Origin: Shewanella eurypsychrophilus
GTDB lineage: Bacteria; Pseudomonadota; Gammaproteobacteria; Enterobacterales; Shewanellaceae
Assembly: GCF_007004545.3 (NCBI RefSeq)
Contig: NZ_CP045503.2
Coordinates: forward strand, 5,148,501 to 5,212,500
Direction: 5' to 3'
Length of the DNA stretch: 64,000 nt
Both the position numbers and the translations under genes were made by a program. Of the stretch, positions 8,374 to 16,605 are shown piece after piece. Position 1 is the first letter of the stretch. Every line of letters starts with the position of its first letter. The notes below the pieces were generated by a model. It was not told the origin of the DNA. It saw only the letters and a program-made list of their open reading frames with translations, and made no database searches.

Positions 8374-8376
8374 CAA

Positions 8377-8420
8377 AACATTTTTGGCCATGTTTTGAAA
8401 GCTTACAGCCGCATCTACAC
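8377..8420 (+). repeat. 44-bp direct repeat, copy 2
   Basis: Second copy of the element at 7787-7830 (39 of 44 identical by eye), starting 3 nt after the stop codon of the small membrane protein. Confidence 0.8.
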
Positions 8421-8531
8421 TTGATGATTGACAAGATAAGGTCCCTCTTCTATTTAAGCTATATTGCTAACTTGATTAACTCAGTTTGATTAACTCGGCT
8501 TAATAACTTCGAAGCTAAAGATGCTGATCTC

Positions 8532-8717
8532 CAAAGGCTAGAGCTCTTGTCTTTCTTCGTGCCCTTCGTGTCCTCCGTGGTGAATAGCTTTAGGTTTAAT
8601 GCTTTACCAAGAAACAAGCACTTTTACCACGGAGCGCTTCGCTTACACGGAGAACGCGAAGGGAGAACCTCAAGATTAAATTAAACCGCCGAGCCATTAA
8701 TTCAATTAGCTACGACC
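8532..8717. repeat. Dispersed repeat family, copy 1 (about 186 bp)
   Basis: Starts CAAAGGCTAGAGCTCTTG and ends CAATTAGCTACGACC. It contains inward-facing complementary blocks (CTCCGTGGTGAA versus TTACCACGGAG) and runs like CTTCGTGCCCTTCGTG, so its RNA would fold. Copies follow at 8728 and, truncated, at 9494. Non-coding. Confidence 0.8.
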
Positions 8718-8727
8718 TCTTTATACA

Positions 8728-8887
8728 CAAAGGCTTGAGCTCTTGTCTTTCTTCGTGCCCTTCGTGTACTCCGTGGTGAATAGCTTTAGATTTGATGCTT
8801 TACCAAGAAACAAGCATTCTTACCACGGAGAACGCGGAGGTAAAGCTCAAGATTAAATTAAACCGCCTAACTCAATTAGCTACGACC
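8728..8887. repeat. Dispersed repeat family, copy 2 (about 160 bp)
   Basis: Same order of blocks as the copy at 8532 but lacking the internal GCGCTTCGCTTACACG segment, so the copies differ by a small deletion. It lies ten bases after copy 1, giving a tandem pair. Confidence 0.8.
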
Positions 8888-8914
8888 CTTTTCTCTAGTC
8901 GTTCCAACACAAAC

Positions 8915-8949
8915 AAAAAAGCCCCGATAACGTGAGGTATCGGGGCTTT
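8915..8949. terminator. Bidirectional rho-independent terminator
   Basis: AAAAAA, then a 9-bp stem (GCCCCGATA / TATCGGGGC), then TTTC. It ends the minus-strand gene at 9006-9344. The same stem recurs in the terminator near 47661. Confidence 0.8.
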
Positions 8950-9005
8950 CAACTATATGTTCTTGAGTATCTTGAGAGAAACTGAGGTGCGATCCTTTAA
9001 CCTTC

Positions 9006-9344
9006 TTAAGGCGCGAGTGAAGGTGACACACTGCCAAATTTTATAATCTGTCGCTGCAGCTTAATAGGTAATTGCCAGTAACGCTTGTTTGAGTGTGTGC
9101 CAAGTCCTGTTACTCGCAAATCATCGTCTATTTGCCATTTTTTCGCGACTTCATTCGCATTAGCTCTTGTATGACCATCATCCACGGCTTTACCATCGAG
9201 TAATACTAGATAAGCGACTTCCCGCCAGTAGTCTGCCACTCTGGAACCATCATTGCTGACGACTTCAATTTCCTTACCAAATGACACTGATAATATATCG
9301 GTGGTATTAGCCATTTCAACGCTTATGATTTGCTTGAGTCGCAT
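9006..9344 (-). CDS. Hypothetical protein
   Basis: 112 aa from the ATG at 9344, preceded by TTGAGGTTAACC, a better start than the TTG four codons upstream. Soluble, no signal, no membrane segment, no cysteine. Segments such as ANANEVAKKWQIDDDLRV look helical and charged. I do not recognise a family. It stands alone between repeat copies and is followed by a strong terminator, so it is probably an expressed single-gene unit. Confidence 0.65.
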   Translation of the reverse strand: MRLKQIISVEMANTTDILSVSFGKEIEVVSNDGSRVADYWREVAYLVLLDGKAVDDGHTRANANEVAKKWQIDDDLRVTGLGTHSNKRYWQLPIKLQRQIIKFGSVSPSLAP

Positions 9345-9493
9345 GGTTAACCTCAAAATTAGAAGGCCATAATTTTACCCCTGTAGTATTCCAGCGTCAA
9401 TAACACTCTTGGTAGAGGAAGTGAGGATGGTGCATTGGTTGTTAATCGCGGCTTTGACTTGTGTTCTTCTGGGGCGGAGCATAATCACCTTAA

Positions 9494-9603
9494 ACCAAGA
9501 AACAAGCACTCTTACCACGGAGCGCTTCGCTTACACGGAGAACTCGGAGGTAAAGCTCAAAATGAAATTAAACTGCATAGCCTTAACTCAATTAGCTACG
9601 ACC
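9494..9603. repeat. Dispersed repeat family, copy 3 (right half only)
   Basis: Matches the right half of the repeats at 8532 and 8728, from ACCAAGAAACAAGCAC to TAGCTACGACC, and retains the GCGCTTCGCTTACACG segment of copy 1. Confidence 0.75.
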
Positions 9604-9866
9604 CCTCTATCTAATTCTATTCGCGAGAGATAGACATTAGCTAATTGTTACAGACTATTTACACCTAAGACGCAGTGAGGCGATCCTCATCAGCCTAGGT
9701 GCAGCTTAAGTTAGCCGACCTTTTGATCTAGGTAGAGCCAATCAAACGCTGAGTTAGGAATGCGAGATGAGGTTGAAAGTTCATCCTTTGTAACACTCAA
9801 ATACCTGCTAATGATTCAGATATACCTTAAGTTGATATTGATTCAACTTTCTCAAGGCACATAGAT
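9604..9866. other. Upstream region of the metallopeptidase gene
   Basis: 263 bp without a credible gene. It presumably carries the promoter of the gene at 9867; no specific operator was recognised. Confidence 0.4.
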
Positions 9867-10808
9867 ATGAAGCCGACCATTCACAGTCTCTACCTAAGAT
9901 TTTGCTTAGTCATCCTAGGTACTAGCACCTGCTTTACAGGTGGTGCTTTTGCGGCCAAGATTGATATCAAGCAGCGTGGATTATCTAAGCAGCAAGCCGA
10001 AACAGTAAACCTATGGGTCACTCAAAGTGTCGAAGCGGTAGAACTGATACTCTCACCTATCCCAATGGATACTTTGAGGGTTGAAGTGACTAAACAAAGG
10101 TATGCCAGGGAACCTGTACCCTATGGGCAAGTGGATCGAGGCTCACCGACTAAGGTGAAACTCCGAGTTGACGCTAACGCCTCCCTCGAGGACTTTGTTG
10201 ATGACTGGACCCTGTATCATGAGTTATCGCACCTTTATCTTCCCTACTTAGATACTCCTTCATTTTGGTTAAACGAAGGCTTTGCCACCTATATGCAATA
10301 CCTAACCATGTTCGGTAATAAGGTCATAGATCAAAGCCAATATGAAGCTCGTATGCAAGACGGCTTCGACCGAGGTAAGGCGAGAACCCGCTCACACCCA
10401 GGAAGGCTCAGTGATGTGGCCGATGATATGTGGAACAGAGGCGCTTTTACCCGAGTGTACTGGTCTGGCGCCGCCTACTTTGCCGAGGTCGACCGTGCCT
10501 TAATCACCCAAGATACAGACCTCACCCAAGTCATAGGGCAATATAGTCAATGCTGTCTACGACAAAGTAGCTCTGGATGGCAGCTCGTCAAGCAGTTAGA
10601 CCGTGTCAGCCATAGTCAGATATTCACCAATACCTATAGCAGATACTATCAACGTCGGGATTTCCCCTCGATTTCTCGAGGAACGCTGCACAAAATTAGT
10701 CAGCACTACGATAATAAATATGACAAACAATACGATAAGAAAATAACCAAGATTTCAGCAATAGAGTTAACGTATGATAAGTACATGAAAAATAACCAAA
10801 CCGAATAA
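9867..10808 (+). CDS. Secreted gluzincin-type metallopeptidase
   Basis: 313 aa. A signal peptide (residues 1-30, ending GGAFA-A) leads to a periplasmic domain with a zinc site: H118-E119-L-S-H122 and a downstream glutamate E137 in WLNEGFATYMQ, the HExxH...E arrangement of M1-like gluzincins. The protein is much shorter than aminopeptidase N, so it is a minimal catalytic-domain type. The tail after residue 270 is Lys/Asp/Tyr-rich and low in complexity (NKYDKQYDKK). Three bases separate it from the next gene, so the two are co-transcribed. Substrate unknown. Confidence 0.8.
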   Translation: MKPTIHSLYLRFCLVILGTSTCFTGGAFAAKIDIKQRGLSKQQAETVNLWVTQSVEAVELILSPIPMDTLRVEVTKQRYAREPVPYGQVDRGSPTKVKLRVDANASLEDFVDDWTLYHELSHLYLPYLDTPSFWLNEGFATYMQYLTMFGNKVIDQSQYEARMQDGFDRGKARTRSHPGRLSDVADDMWNRGAFTRVYWSGAAYFAEVDRALITQDTDLTQVIGQYSQCCLRQSSSGWQLVKQLDRVSHSQIFTNTYSRYYQRRDFPSISRGTLHKISQHYDNKYDKQYDKKITKISAIELTYDKYMKNNQTE

Positions 10809-10811
10809 ATT

Positions 10812-11480
10812 ATGGGACTGACAGCACTAGTAATAGGCGCAACCGGAGTTGTAGGTCGTGAACTTGTCGATCAGTTAAGTCAGCTAGCTGATATAGATAA
10901 GGTGACAGCGGTAACTCGCCGCCCCATAGAATACGGCTCGGATAAAATCATTAATTGTGTGGTGGAATTCGACCGACTAGAGCAATATTCATCAGCCTTC
11001 AAAGTCGACATTACCTTCTCTTGTTTAGGCACCACATTAAAGCAGGCTGGTTCAATCGAACGACAAAGACAGGTCGATGTCGACTATCAATATCGAGCCG
11101 CTAAATTAGCTCGAACCAATGGGGTTAACCACTACCTTTTGGTCTCCTCCAGTGGCGCTAATCCAACCAGCAAAAGTAACTACCTAAAAATGAAAGGCGA
11201 ATTAGAAGCTAAGGTGGCTGAACTAGGCTTTACGCGAGCCAGCATAATCCAACCCTCACTGCTATTGGGTGAACGACAAGACTTTAGACTGGGTGAGAGA
11301 CTGGGTAGCAAATTGCTTCCCTTAATATGCCGACTTCCTGTACTGAGCAAATACCGTCCAATAACGGGTAAACAGGTCGCAGCGAAGATGTGCCTAATCG
11401 CTCTTCAACAAGTAGCGAGTGCAGATAATGATGACGATCCTAAGCTGAGATATTATCGACTCGATGAATTATTTAGCTGA
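10812..11480 (+). CDS. NAD(P)-binding Rossmann protein, HTATIP2/TIP30-like
   Basis: 222 aa, cytoplasmic. The N-terminal VIGATGVVGRELVDQL is a dinucleotide-binding G-x-x-G-x-x-G loop of atypical short-chain dehydrogenases; FSCLGTTLKQAGS and VSSSGANPTSKSNYLKMKGELE match the TIP30-like group, where the Y-x-x-x-K pair (YLKMK) is the usual active site. Substrate not known. It directly follows the metallopeptidase gene with 3 nt between. Confidence 0.8.
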   Translation: MGLTALVIGATGVVGRELVDQLSQLADIDKVTAVTRRPIEYGSDKIINCVVEFDRLEQYSSAFKVDITFSCLGTTLKQAGSIERQRQVDVDYQYRAAKLARTNGVNHYLLVSSSGANPTSKSNYLKMKGELEAKVAELGFTRASIIQPSLLLGERQDFRLGERLGSKLLPLICRLPVLSKYRPITGKQVAAKMCLIALQQVASADNDDDPKLRYYRLDELFS

Positions 11481-11500
11481 TCACAGAGGTTAAATCAGAT

Positions 11501-12328
11501 TTAGTCATATTCTGAAGGGCCAAGGCTAGCCTTAAGATAGCCCTTCAAACCTCCCGCCATAAAGAAGTAATCCTTCACCCCCTCCTTCTCAAGTAAATAC
11601 TGTAGCCAGCGGGTTTGTTTTCCGACGGCATCATAGATCAGCAGGGTCATGCCCTCTTTTTTCGCTTTGTTAATTAAGCCGAGGATCTTGTCAGAAGAAG
11701 CGACCCGAGTGACTTTCGTTAATATGATCACATCCCGTTGAAAGTGTTCCCTGATATCTATCACCATGGCATTTTTGCCTATTGCCCCTACAAAATCAGC
11801 AGGAGAAAGGATATGGGCTTGGTGCTGCTTCTCATCAATTAACTTATCCAGAGGAACCGGGCTCTCACCTAATAATACTGCCGCATCCGGGTATGCCTTT
11901 GTCCAACCAAAGATCCCTAAGTCAAACGTCGACACATCCTTGATGCCAAACTTAACCGCCTTATCACAGGCCTTATAGGATTTTGCACAGGTAATGCCAT
12001 TACAATAAAACACTATGGGGCTTAAATCCCTTTCTCTAATTCTCATTAAACGAGTGATAAAGCCTGCGTTGGATATTGAGATGTTCACCGCATTCTGAAT
12101 ATGTAAGGTATCGAATTCGAATTTTGATCTTACATCGATAAGCACAGTGGAATCTAACTGCCGATATAATTTGTCATGTGAAATAGTCGGCACACTAGGA
12201 TACTTTTCACGTAAAGGAAATTCCGCCTTCGAGGCAGCAAACGCCATTTGCCCAAGGTTTCCCATAAGCCCTAGGCATAAAAATACAGATATGCTCAAAC
12301 GCATAAATGTTCTGGATATATGAGTCAT
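11501..12328 (-). CDS. Periplasmic protein with two rhodanese-like domains
   Basis: 275 aa from the ATG at 12328, which places a signal peptide at the N-terminus (cleavage near FA-A); a TTG start 15 codons upstream would bury it. Domain 1 (about residues 45-145) has DVRSKFEFDTLHIQNAVN and an active-loop cysteine in VFYCNGITCAKS. Domain 2 (about residues 175-270) has VIDIREHFQRDVI but YDAVGKQTRW at the loop where the catalytic cysteine would sit, so it is probably inactive. Role: sulfur transfer or redox in the periplasm, unproven. It converges on the gene at 10812-11480. Confidence 0.8.
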   Translation of the reverse strand: MTHISRTFMRLSISVFLCLGLMGNLGQMAFAASKAEFPLREKYPSVPTISHDKLYRQLDSTVLIDVRSKFEFDTLHIQNAVNISISNAGFITRLMRIRERDLSPIVFYCNGITCAKSYKACDKAVKFGIKDVSTFDLGIFGWTKAYPDAAVLLGESPVPLDKLIDEKQHQAHILSPADFVGAIGKNAMVIDIREHFQRDVIILTKVTRVASSDKILGLINKAKKEGMTLLIYDAVGKQTRWLQYLLEKEGVKDYFFMAGGLKGYLKASLGPSEYD

Positions 12329-12561
12329 GATACCGCCACCATTACTGCTAAACACAATGAATTTTGCTTCCAATAAAGTTTAGTCAGCACTCTCATCTGG
12401 TGCAAACAAGGACAGTGTCAGATTAGAGTAAAAACAAGCCAGAATGAGCAATAGAAATAAGTGGCCAGCTCACCGCTAGCTTTTGACCTATATAACTTTA
12501 CTAAGGTTAAATATCATTAAGTTCACCTAATATTATTAAATACATGAATTCAAAGTGGAAA

Positions 12562-12960
12562 TTAGGCGCTACTTTTAAAAATACTCAACATCTTTTCGAT
12601 AGCACTGATGGATATAGGTTTAAGCAAGTAAGCATTACATTTACCTTTTACCTGCAAAATGTCTTTCTTAGCTCGACTCGAAGTCACCATCACCACTTTC
12701 ACCTCTTTATCTTTATCTTTAGCTATCAATTTAGCTTTTTCTATCTTCCTTATCTCCTCCAGAGCGTATTTACCATCAAAGAAAGGCATGGAGATATCTA
12801 AACAAATTAAATGATAAGGGTCACTGACTTCTAACGCATGTTTAAACTTTTGCACGGCTTCAGCCCCATTTACTACCGTATCAACTTCACCAGACCGAGA
12901 AAGGATCCGTTTCTGAGTCTGCCTAGAAACTCTGTCATCATCTGCAATTAAAATTTTCAC
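12562..12960 (-). CDS. Single-domain response regulator (CheY-like)
   Basis: 132 aa, receiver domain only. Acidic triad D7-D8-D9, phospho-acceptor D55 in CLDISMPFFDG, T93/S94 and K114 in YLLKPIS are all present, so it should be phosphorylated. No output domain, so it must act by protein interaction. There is an inserted charged segment (IEKAKLIAKDKDKE) between helix 3 and strand 4. No cognate kinase lies beside it. Confidence 0.85.
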   Translation of the reverse strand: MKILIADDDRVSRQTQKRILSRSGEVDTVVNGAEAVQKFKHALEVSDPYHLICLDISMPFFDGKYALEEIRKIEKAKLIAKDKDKEVKVVMVTSSRAKKDILQVKGKCNAYLLKPISISAIEKMLSIFKSSA

Positions 12961-13308
12961 TTAGCCTTCCTATAAAGCAACTGTACGACTCCCTTTCCTT
13001 ATACTGAAATCAAACATGAGTAGAAATGGAGAGGATATTGAGGTGAACATAAAGTATTCAACAGGAAGCTTTACCCATAAATGATGACTAATCAACACTA
13101 GAGGGAATAGTTATTATTCATAATTAATAGAAGGAGTTATAATTAAGTACGTTAAAATGTATAGGTTGGGATTGAAGGTAATTAGCGAGGATAGCTAACT
13201 GAGAGTACAAAGAACAAAACGCCCAAGACTCAAGAATATGTCATTACAGTACATGCCAGAGTACAGATGAGCCTAGATATTCGGCCCATCCATAAGCCTT
13301 ATTGATAA
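12961..13308. other. Intergenic region
   Basis: 348 bp with scattered stops in all frames. Nothing recognised. Confidence 0.4.
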
Positions 13309-13686
13309 CTAATCGATAAACGTCCAGCTGTCAGCACCATCAAAATGTCTAATTTTTATCTCTTTAATTCCAACAATAGGCGCCATACGGAAGTTGATTC
13401 CGAGTTTAGTCTCAGGCACTTTTTCTGTGGTGATGTAATGCGTCAGACAACCACAGTTCTGACAATGATGGAACTCTATGTATTCCTCTCCCCATTTATA
13501 CGCCTTAGTTGCCGGCACACTGGTTCCCGCAATATCTGTGATAAACGACAGCTGAACTTCATCTGGCGTATAGTAACCCCATAGTGAGCCATAACGATTA
13601 CAGGTAGAGCAGTTACAAGATGTGAGGGTTTCAGGGTCGTGAGCAACTGTGATTTTCACATTGCCACAGTGACAGCTTAATTCCAT
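13309..13686 (-). CDS. GFA/CENP-V family zinc protein
   Basis: 125 aa. Zinc ligands of the glutathione-dependent formaldehyde-activating (GFA) fold: C-H-C near residues 5-7, CNCSTC at about 24-29 and CQNCG near residue 77. Members with this size are usually annotated as GFA-family proteins; whether they act on S-hydroxymethylglutathione is not established for most. Stand-alone gene. Confidence 0.8.
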   Translation of the reverse strand: MELSCHCGNVKITVAHDPETLTSCNCSTCNRYGSLWGYYTPDEVQLSFITDIAGTSVPATKAYKWGEEYIEFHHCQNCGCLTHYITTEKVPETKLGINFRMAPIVGIKEIKIRHFDGADSWTFID

Positions 13687-13876
13687 TTTAGTACCGACTC
13701 ATTAATAGATGAATCAGTTAAACTAAAACAACTTATCAAATTTCTCAATAGCCTGTTCTCAAAGAAAGTCGTTAAATTATATTAACGACATAGACAGGTA
13801 AAACTCATATTTACCTGTCTCCCCTTAACCGGAAATAACTAATACCAATAGCTATAATGCCTTATTGTTACTGGGA

Positions 13877-14615
13877 TTAGATTCGAGGCAACCACATACC
13901 CATCGAGGCTGCAAAGATCCCCCCCGCCATGGCAAGTGTGAGTATCACTAAGCTAACAGACATGATTATCTTATATTGGCCACTCTTATACCATTTCCAT
14001 TAAATAAGTGACCATTCAGTGGGAGTTAAAAACGCTGTAGGCAAGATAAGGGGATTGAAGCTAATAGTTATTCTCGGCTCTGGCATCCTGCTTCGCCCTA
14101 CCTTCTGCATCCATGCAGTCGTATATCGAAAGCCACTTTCGCAGCTTAAAGTGTTTTTAAACCCGCACTTCGTGAGCTTCTCAGGGCTTCTACTTCTGCG
14201 TTGCATTGCCTCGAAAGGGAATAACCATTTCGTCAACAATGCGCCTTGAATTTAAAGCCCTGAGAAAGCTCTGAATTGAGCATATGTTTAATGGAATTGG
14301 TATTACTATCTGATGCAGCAAAGTACAGTTGAGCAACGGCAAGTGGGATTAAGTATTGCGCAAACCCTAGAAAACTTAAAAACGGTCCTTCAAAGGTTTT
14401 GGGGTCAAAACCTACTGGGGCTTGATGGATCATCAGCCATAACATCAATCCTATGCGGAAGAACCATACACCGCCCATGACGATGAACAACCTGATTGCC
14501 CAGCCACAGTAACCACAAACCATAGCTTTGCACTATGGCTAAGCCAATTTCTACCTGTTGACCTACGACTTTCCCTATCTATAACTAGTGTATCTACGGT
14601 TGCTGCTTCACTCAT
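13877..14615 (-). pseudogene. Broken DUF2306 membrane-protein gene (internal deletion plus MITE insertion)
   Basis: Three pieces of one gene lie in order on the minus strand. (a) From the ATG at 14615, with GAGGGG as binding site, about 40 codons run to KLWFVVTVAGQ, the first membrane segment of DUF2306 proteins. (b) A frame change near 14490-14500 enters AIRLFIVMGGVWFF...GFAQYLIPLAVAQLYFAASDS, the C-terminal membrane part; the middle of the protein is missing, so this is a deletion that also shifted frame. (c) A roughly 315-bp element then interrupts, and past it the frame resumes as KSGQYKIIMSV...GMWLPRI and stops at 13877. Removing the element joins SDS to KSGQ in frame. No function is expected. 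Confidence 0.75.
13989..14303. mobile_element. MITE with terminal inverted repeats inside the DUF2306 gene
   Basis: About 315 bp. The left end ATACCATTTCCATTAAATA and the complement of the right end, ATACCAATTCCATTAAAC, form inverted repeats of about 20 bp. It has no transposase gene. The right part (AATGCGCCTTGAATTTAAA...CTGA) resembles the sequence at 58370-58439, a second, shorter relative in this window. The insertion splits a coding frame that is restored when it is removed, which shows real mobility. Confidence 0.7.
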
Positions 14616-14857
14616 TACTATCCCCTCGACTATAACCTAAACGTAAACGCTCACAATTTAACAAAGCGTTAACAGTAAAAGGCGTGCCAAAATAGCAAAG
14701 GTTTTAAATACAATGAATTACATATACAGACACGGGCTAGTCAGTATTAAAAACACAAATAGTTAGTAAATATAGCTACAAACTAAAAAGCCGTAATAAC
14801 AAAAAGCCTCTAACGCGCTACTTGCCATTACAGCAAGATAAACGCCTAGTGCTTATC

Positions 14858-15352
14858 TTAATCACTAATCGTGACCTTCTCGACGATAATAGGCTCACGC
14901 GGTACATCATCGTGTCCCATTTTCGAGGTGGTTCTGGCCTTCTCAATCTTTCTTACCACATCCATGCCAGCTGTGACTGCGCCAAATACCGCATAACCCC
15001 AACCAGAGTTAGTGGTACCTGTGTGATCGAGAAAATCATTATTACCAAGATTGATAAAAAACTGACCCGTTGCAGAATGAGGCGAATCGGTGCGTGCCAT
15101 GGCTAAGGTGCCTTTAACATTTTTTAAGCCTCGATTGGCTTCATTGACAATCGCTGCACGAGTGGGCTTTTCATCCATATCAGCAGTAAAACCACCACCT
15201 TGGATCATAAAACCCTTGATCACTCTATGAAAAATAGTCCCTTCATAGAAACCATCCTCACAATATCTCAAGAAGTTTTTCGAGCTCACTGGCGCGGTTT
15301 CCATATCGAGTTCAATCTCAATATCGCCAAAATTGGTGGTAAAAATAATCAT
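14858..15352 (-). CDS. ppiB: Peptidyl-prolyl cis-trans isomerase, cyclophilin type
   Basis: 164 aa from the ATG at 15352; this start gives the standard MIIFTTNFGDIEIELD opening, while the extra 39 codons upstream look non-coding. Cyclophilin landmarks: FHRVIKGFMIQGGGF, MARTDSPHSATGQFFIN and VFGAVTAGMDVV, including the catalytic Arg/Phe/Gln set. No signal peptide, so cytoplasmic PpiB type. The usual tryptophan near the cyclosporin pocket is not in its eukaryotic place, as in bacterial PpiB. Confidence 0.92.
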   Translation of the reverse strand: MIIFTTNFGDIEIELDMETAPVSSKNFLRYCEDGFYEGTIFHRVIKGFMIQGGGFTADMDEKPTRAAIVNEANRGLKNVKGTLAMARTDSPHSATGQFFINLGNNDFLDHTGTTNSGWGYAVFGAVTAGMDVVRKIEKARTTSKMGHDDVPREPIIVEKVTISD

Positions 15353-15471
15353 GATAAGTCGCTTTGATACAAAAGATGATAAAGACAAAGTATACCCTGA
15401 AACCACACAAAGGGCTTGAATCCGCAGTTTTATCTTCCATGATTTAACTCGCCACTCCCTTAAGCGCAAGT

Positions 15472-16302
15472 TTACCTTGCACGCATGACCAAGGTGTTCA
15501 TTTCATTATAATTGAGTTGTTCACACTGCTCGGTGTCTTTACAAGATCCCTTAGATGGTTTCGATGTGTGTTTCAACGTCGAGTATGCATCGAGGAAACT
15601 CCCAGGCCCGATACTGAACCTGGTAACCCCAAGTTTAAGCAGCGTATCTGCTCGCTTTGAAACAGCCAAGTGATCGCCAGCTAACATAAAATTTAATGGC
15701 ATAGCTAAATTGGCACCTAATCGCGATGCGATATGCTCAGAATCTATTCCGGGAATAAAACCACAATCAGCGCCTGCGGCTTGGTAACGAGTTAAACGCG
15801 ATTTGCACATATCGAGTGCTTCATCATGCTCTGCTAGCCCTCGAAGATAAACATCGGTTCTGGCATTGATAAATACCTGCCCACAAGATGCAGATGCTCG
15901 GATCGCCGTTATTTTCGCCACCAGCAATTCAGTTGATTGCTCACCATCTTCTATGTTGATACCAACCACGCCTAAGTTAACCAGCTCATCCACCAAGGAC
16001 ACCACCTCTTCAGGTTTATCGCTATAGCCATTCTCTATATCCACAGTCACAGGAAGTTGGCTCACTCGCACGATATTCGCGACAGCAGACAGTAATGCAT
16101 CTATAGGGAGCTCACCGCCATCGGCATAACCTAATGACCAAGCCAGTGATGCGCTACTGGTCGCTAATGCCTTGGCTCCTGACGCTTGTACTATCATTGC
16201 GCTGGCGGCATCCCAAACATTCACCAACACCAGAGGTGAAGTCCCCATGTGCAACTGATGAAAGGCTTCAAGTTGTACGCTAAATTGAGTTTGATTATTC
16301 AT
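15472..16302 (-). CDS. Isocitrate lyase/PEP mutase family protein
   Basis: 276 aa TIM-barrel enzyme. LVNVWDAASAMIVQASGAKALATSSASLAWSLGY is the family N-terminal signature, and VDIENGYSD and GINIEDG supply the Mg-binding acidic residues. The typical lyase cysteine motif KKCGH is absent, so it is not isocitrate or methylisocitrate lyase; substrates of this subgroup (PEP mutase, oxaloacetate hydrolase or unknown) cannot be told apart here. It lies 119 bp upstream of ppiB on the same strand. Confidence 0.8.
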   Translation of the reverse strand: MNNQTQFSVQLEAFHQLHMGTSPLVLVNVWDAASAMIVQASGAKALATSSASLAWSLGYADGGELPIDALLSAVANIVRVSQLPVTVDIENGYSDKPEEVVSLVDELVNLGVVGINIEDGEQSTELLVAKITAIRASASCGQVFINARTDVYLRGLAEHDEALDMCKSRLTRYQAAGADCGFIPGIDSEHIASRLGANLAMPLNFMLAGDHLAVSKRADTLLKLGVTRFSIGPGSFLDAYSTLKHTSKPSKGSCKDTEQCEQLNYNEMNTLVMRAR

Positions 16303-16605
16303 TTTATGACTCCATTGTCATGCTGTTAATTTAAGAGATAAGCACTCTAACAAGCGATCACTTATCAACCTCGCGGGAAACGGAACTCAACATAGATAGA
16401 CCTAACATTGATCGTAATATCGATATGATTAGCTGGGTAAGTCATGATATCCAGCTAGACATATCGACTAACAATTCCCCTATTTAATCTTTCCTCAAAG
16501 TGATGATTTTTTGATACTGTCTATGCTGCTCTATCTCTATTCAGATTAAGAAACGATAAATAAACAGAAAACCAAATCATAAAATAATAATAAATTGAGG
16601 TTTCT
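16303..16605. other. Divergent promoter region of the ICL-like and M28 genes
   Basis: 303 bp between divergent genes, so both promoters must lie here. The only distinct structure is the inverted repeat at 16421-16466 (listed separately). Confidence 0.5.
16421..16466. repeat. Inverted repeat between divergent promoters
   Basis: CGATATG-ATT-AGCTGG is mirrored by CCAGCT-AGA-CATATCG across a 14-nt loop, i.e. two paired blocks of 7 and 6 bp with a symmetric 3-nt mismatch. No T-run follows on either strand, so an operator or structured leader is more likely than a terminator. Confidence 0.5.

Noticed and set aside
7576..8440. Integron cassette with attC sites
   Set aside because: The 44-bp repeats lack the inverted core-site pattern of attC, and there is no integrase gene in the window. 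A non-integron cassette remains possible.
9409..9633. 74-codon open frame
   Set aside because: Its second half is the dispersed repeat copy at 9494-9603, and the first half has no binding site or known match.
12544..12801. 85-codon + strand frame opposite the response regulator
   Set aside because: Antisense shadow of an intact CheY-like gene; composition is His/Phe-rich and unlike a protein.
14000..14249. Open frames on both strands near 14000-14249
   Set aside because: They lie inside the MITE and have no start context or homologous pattern.
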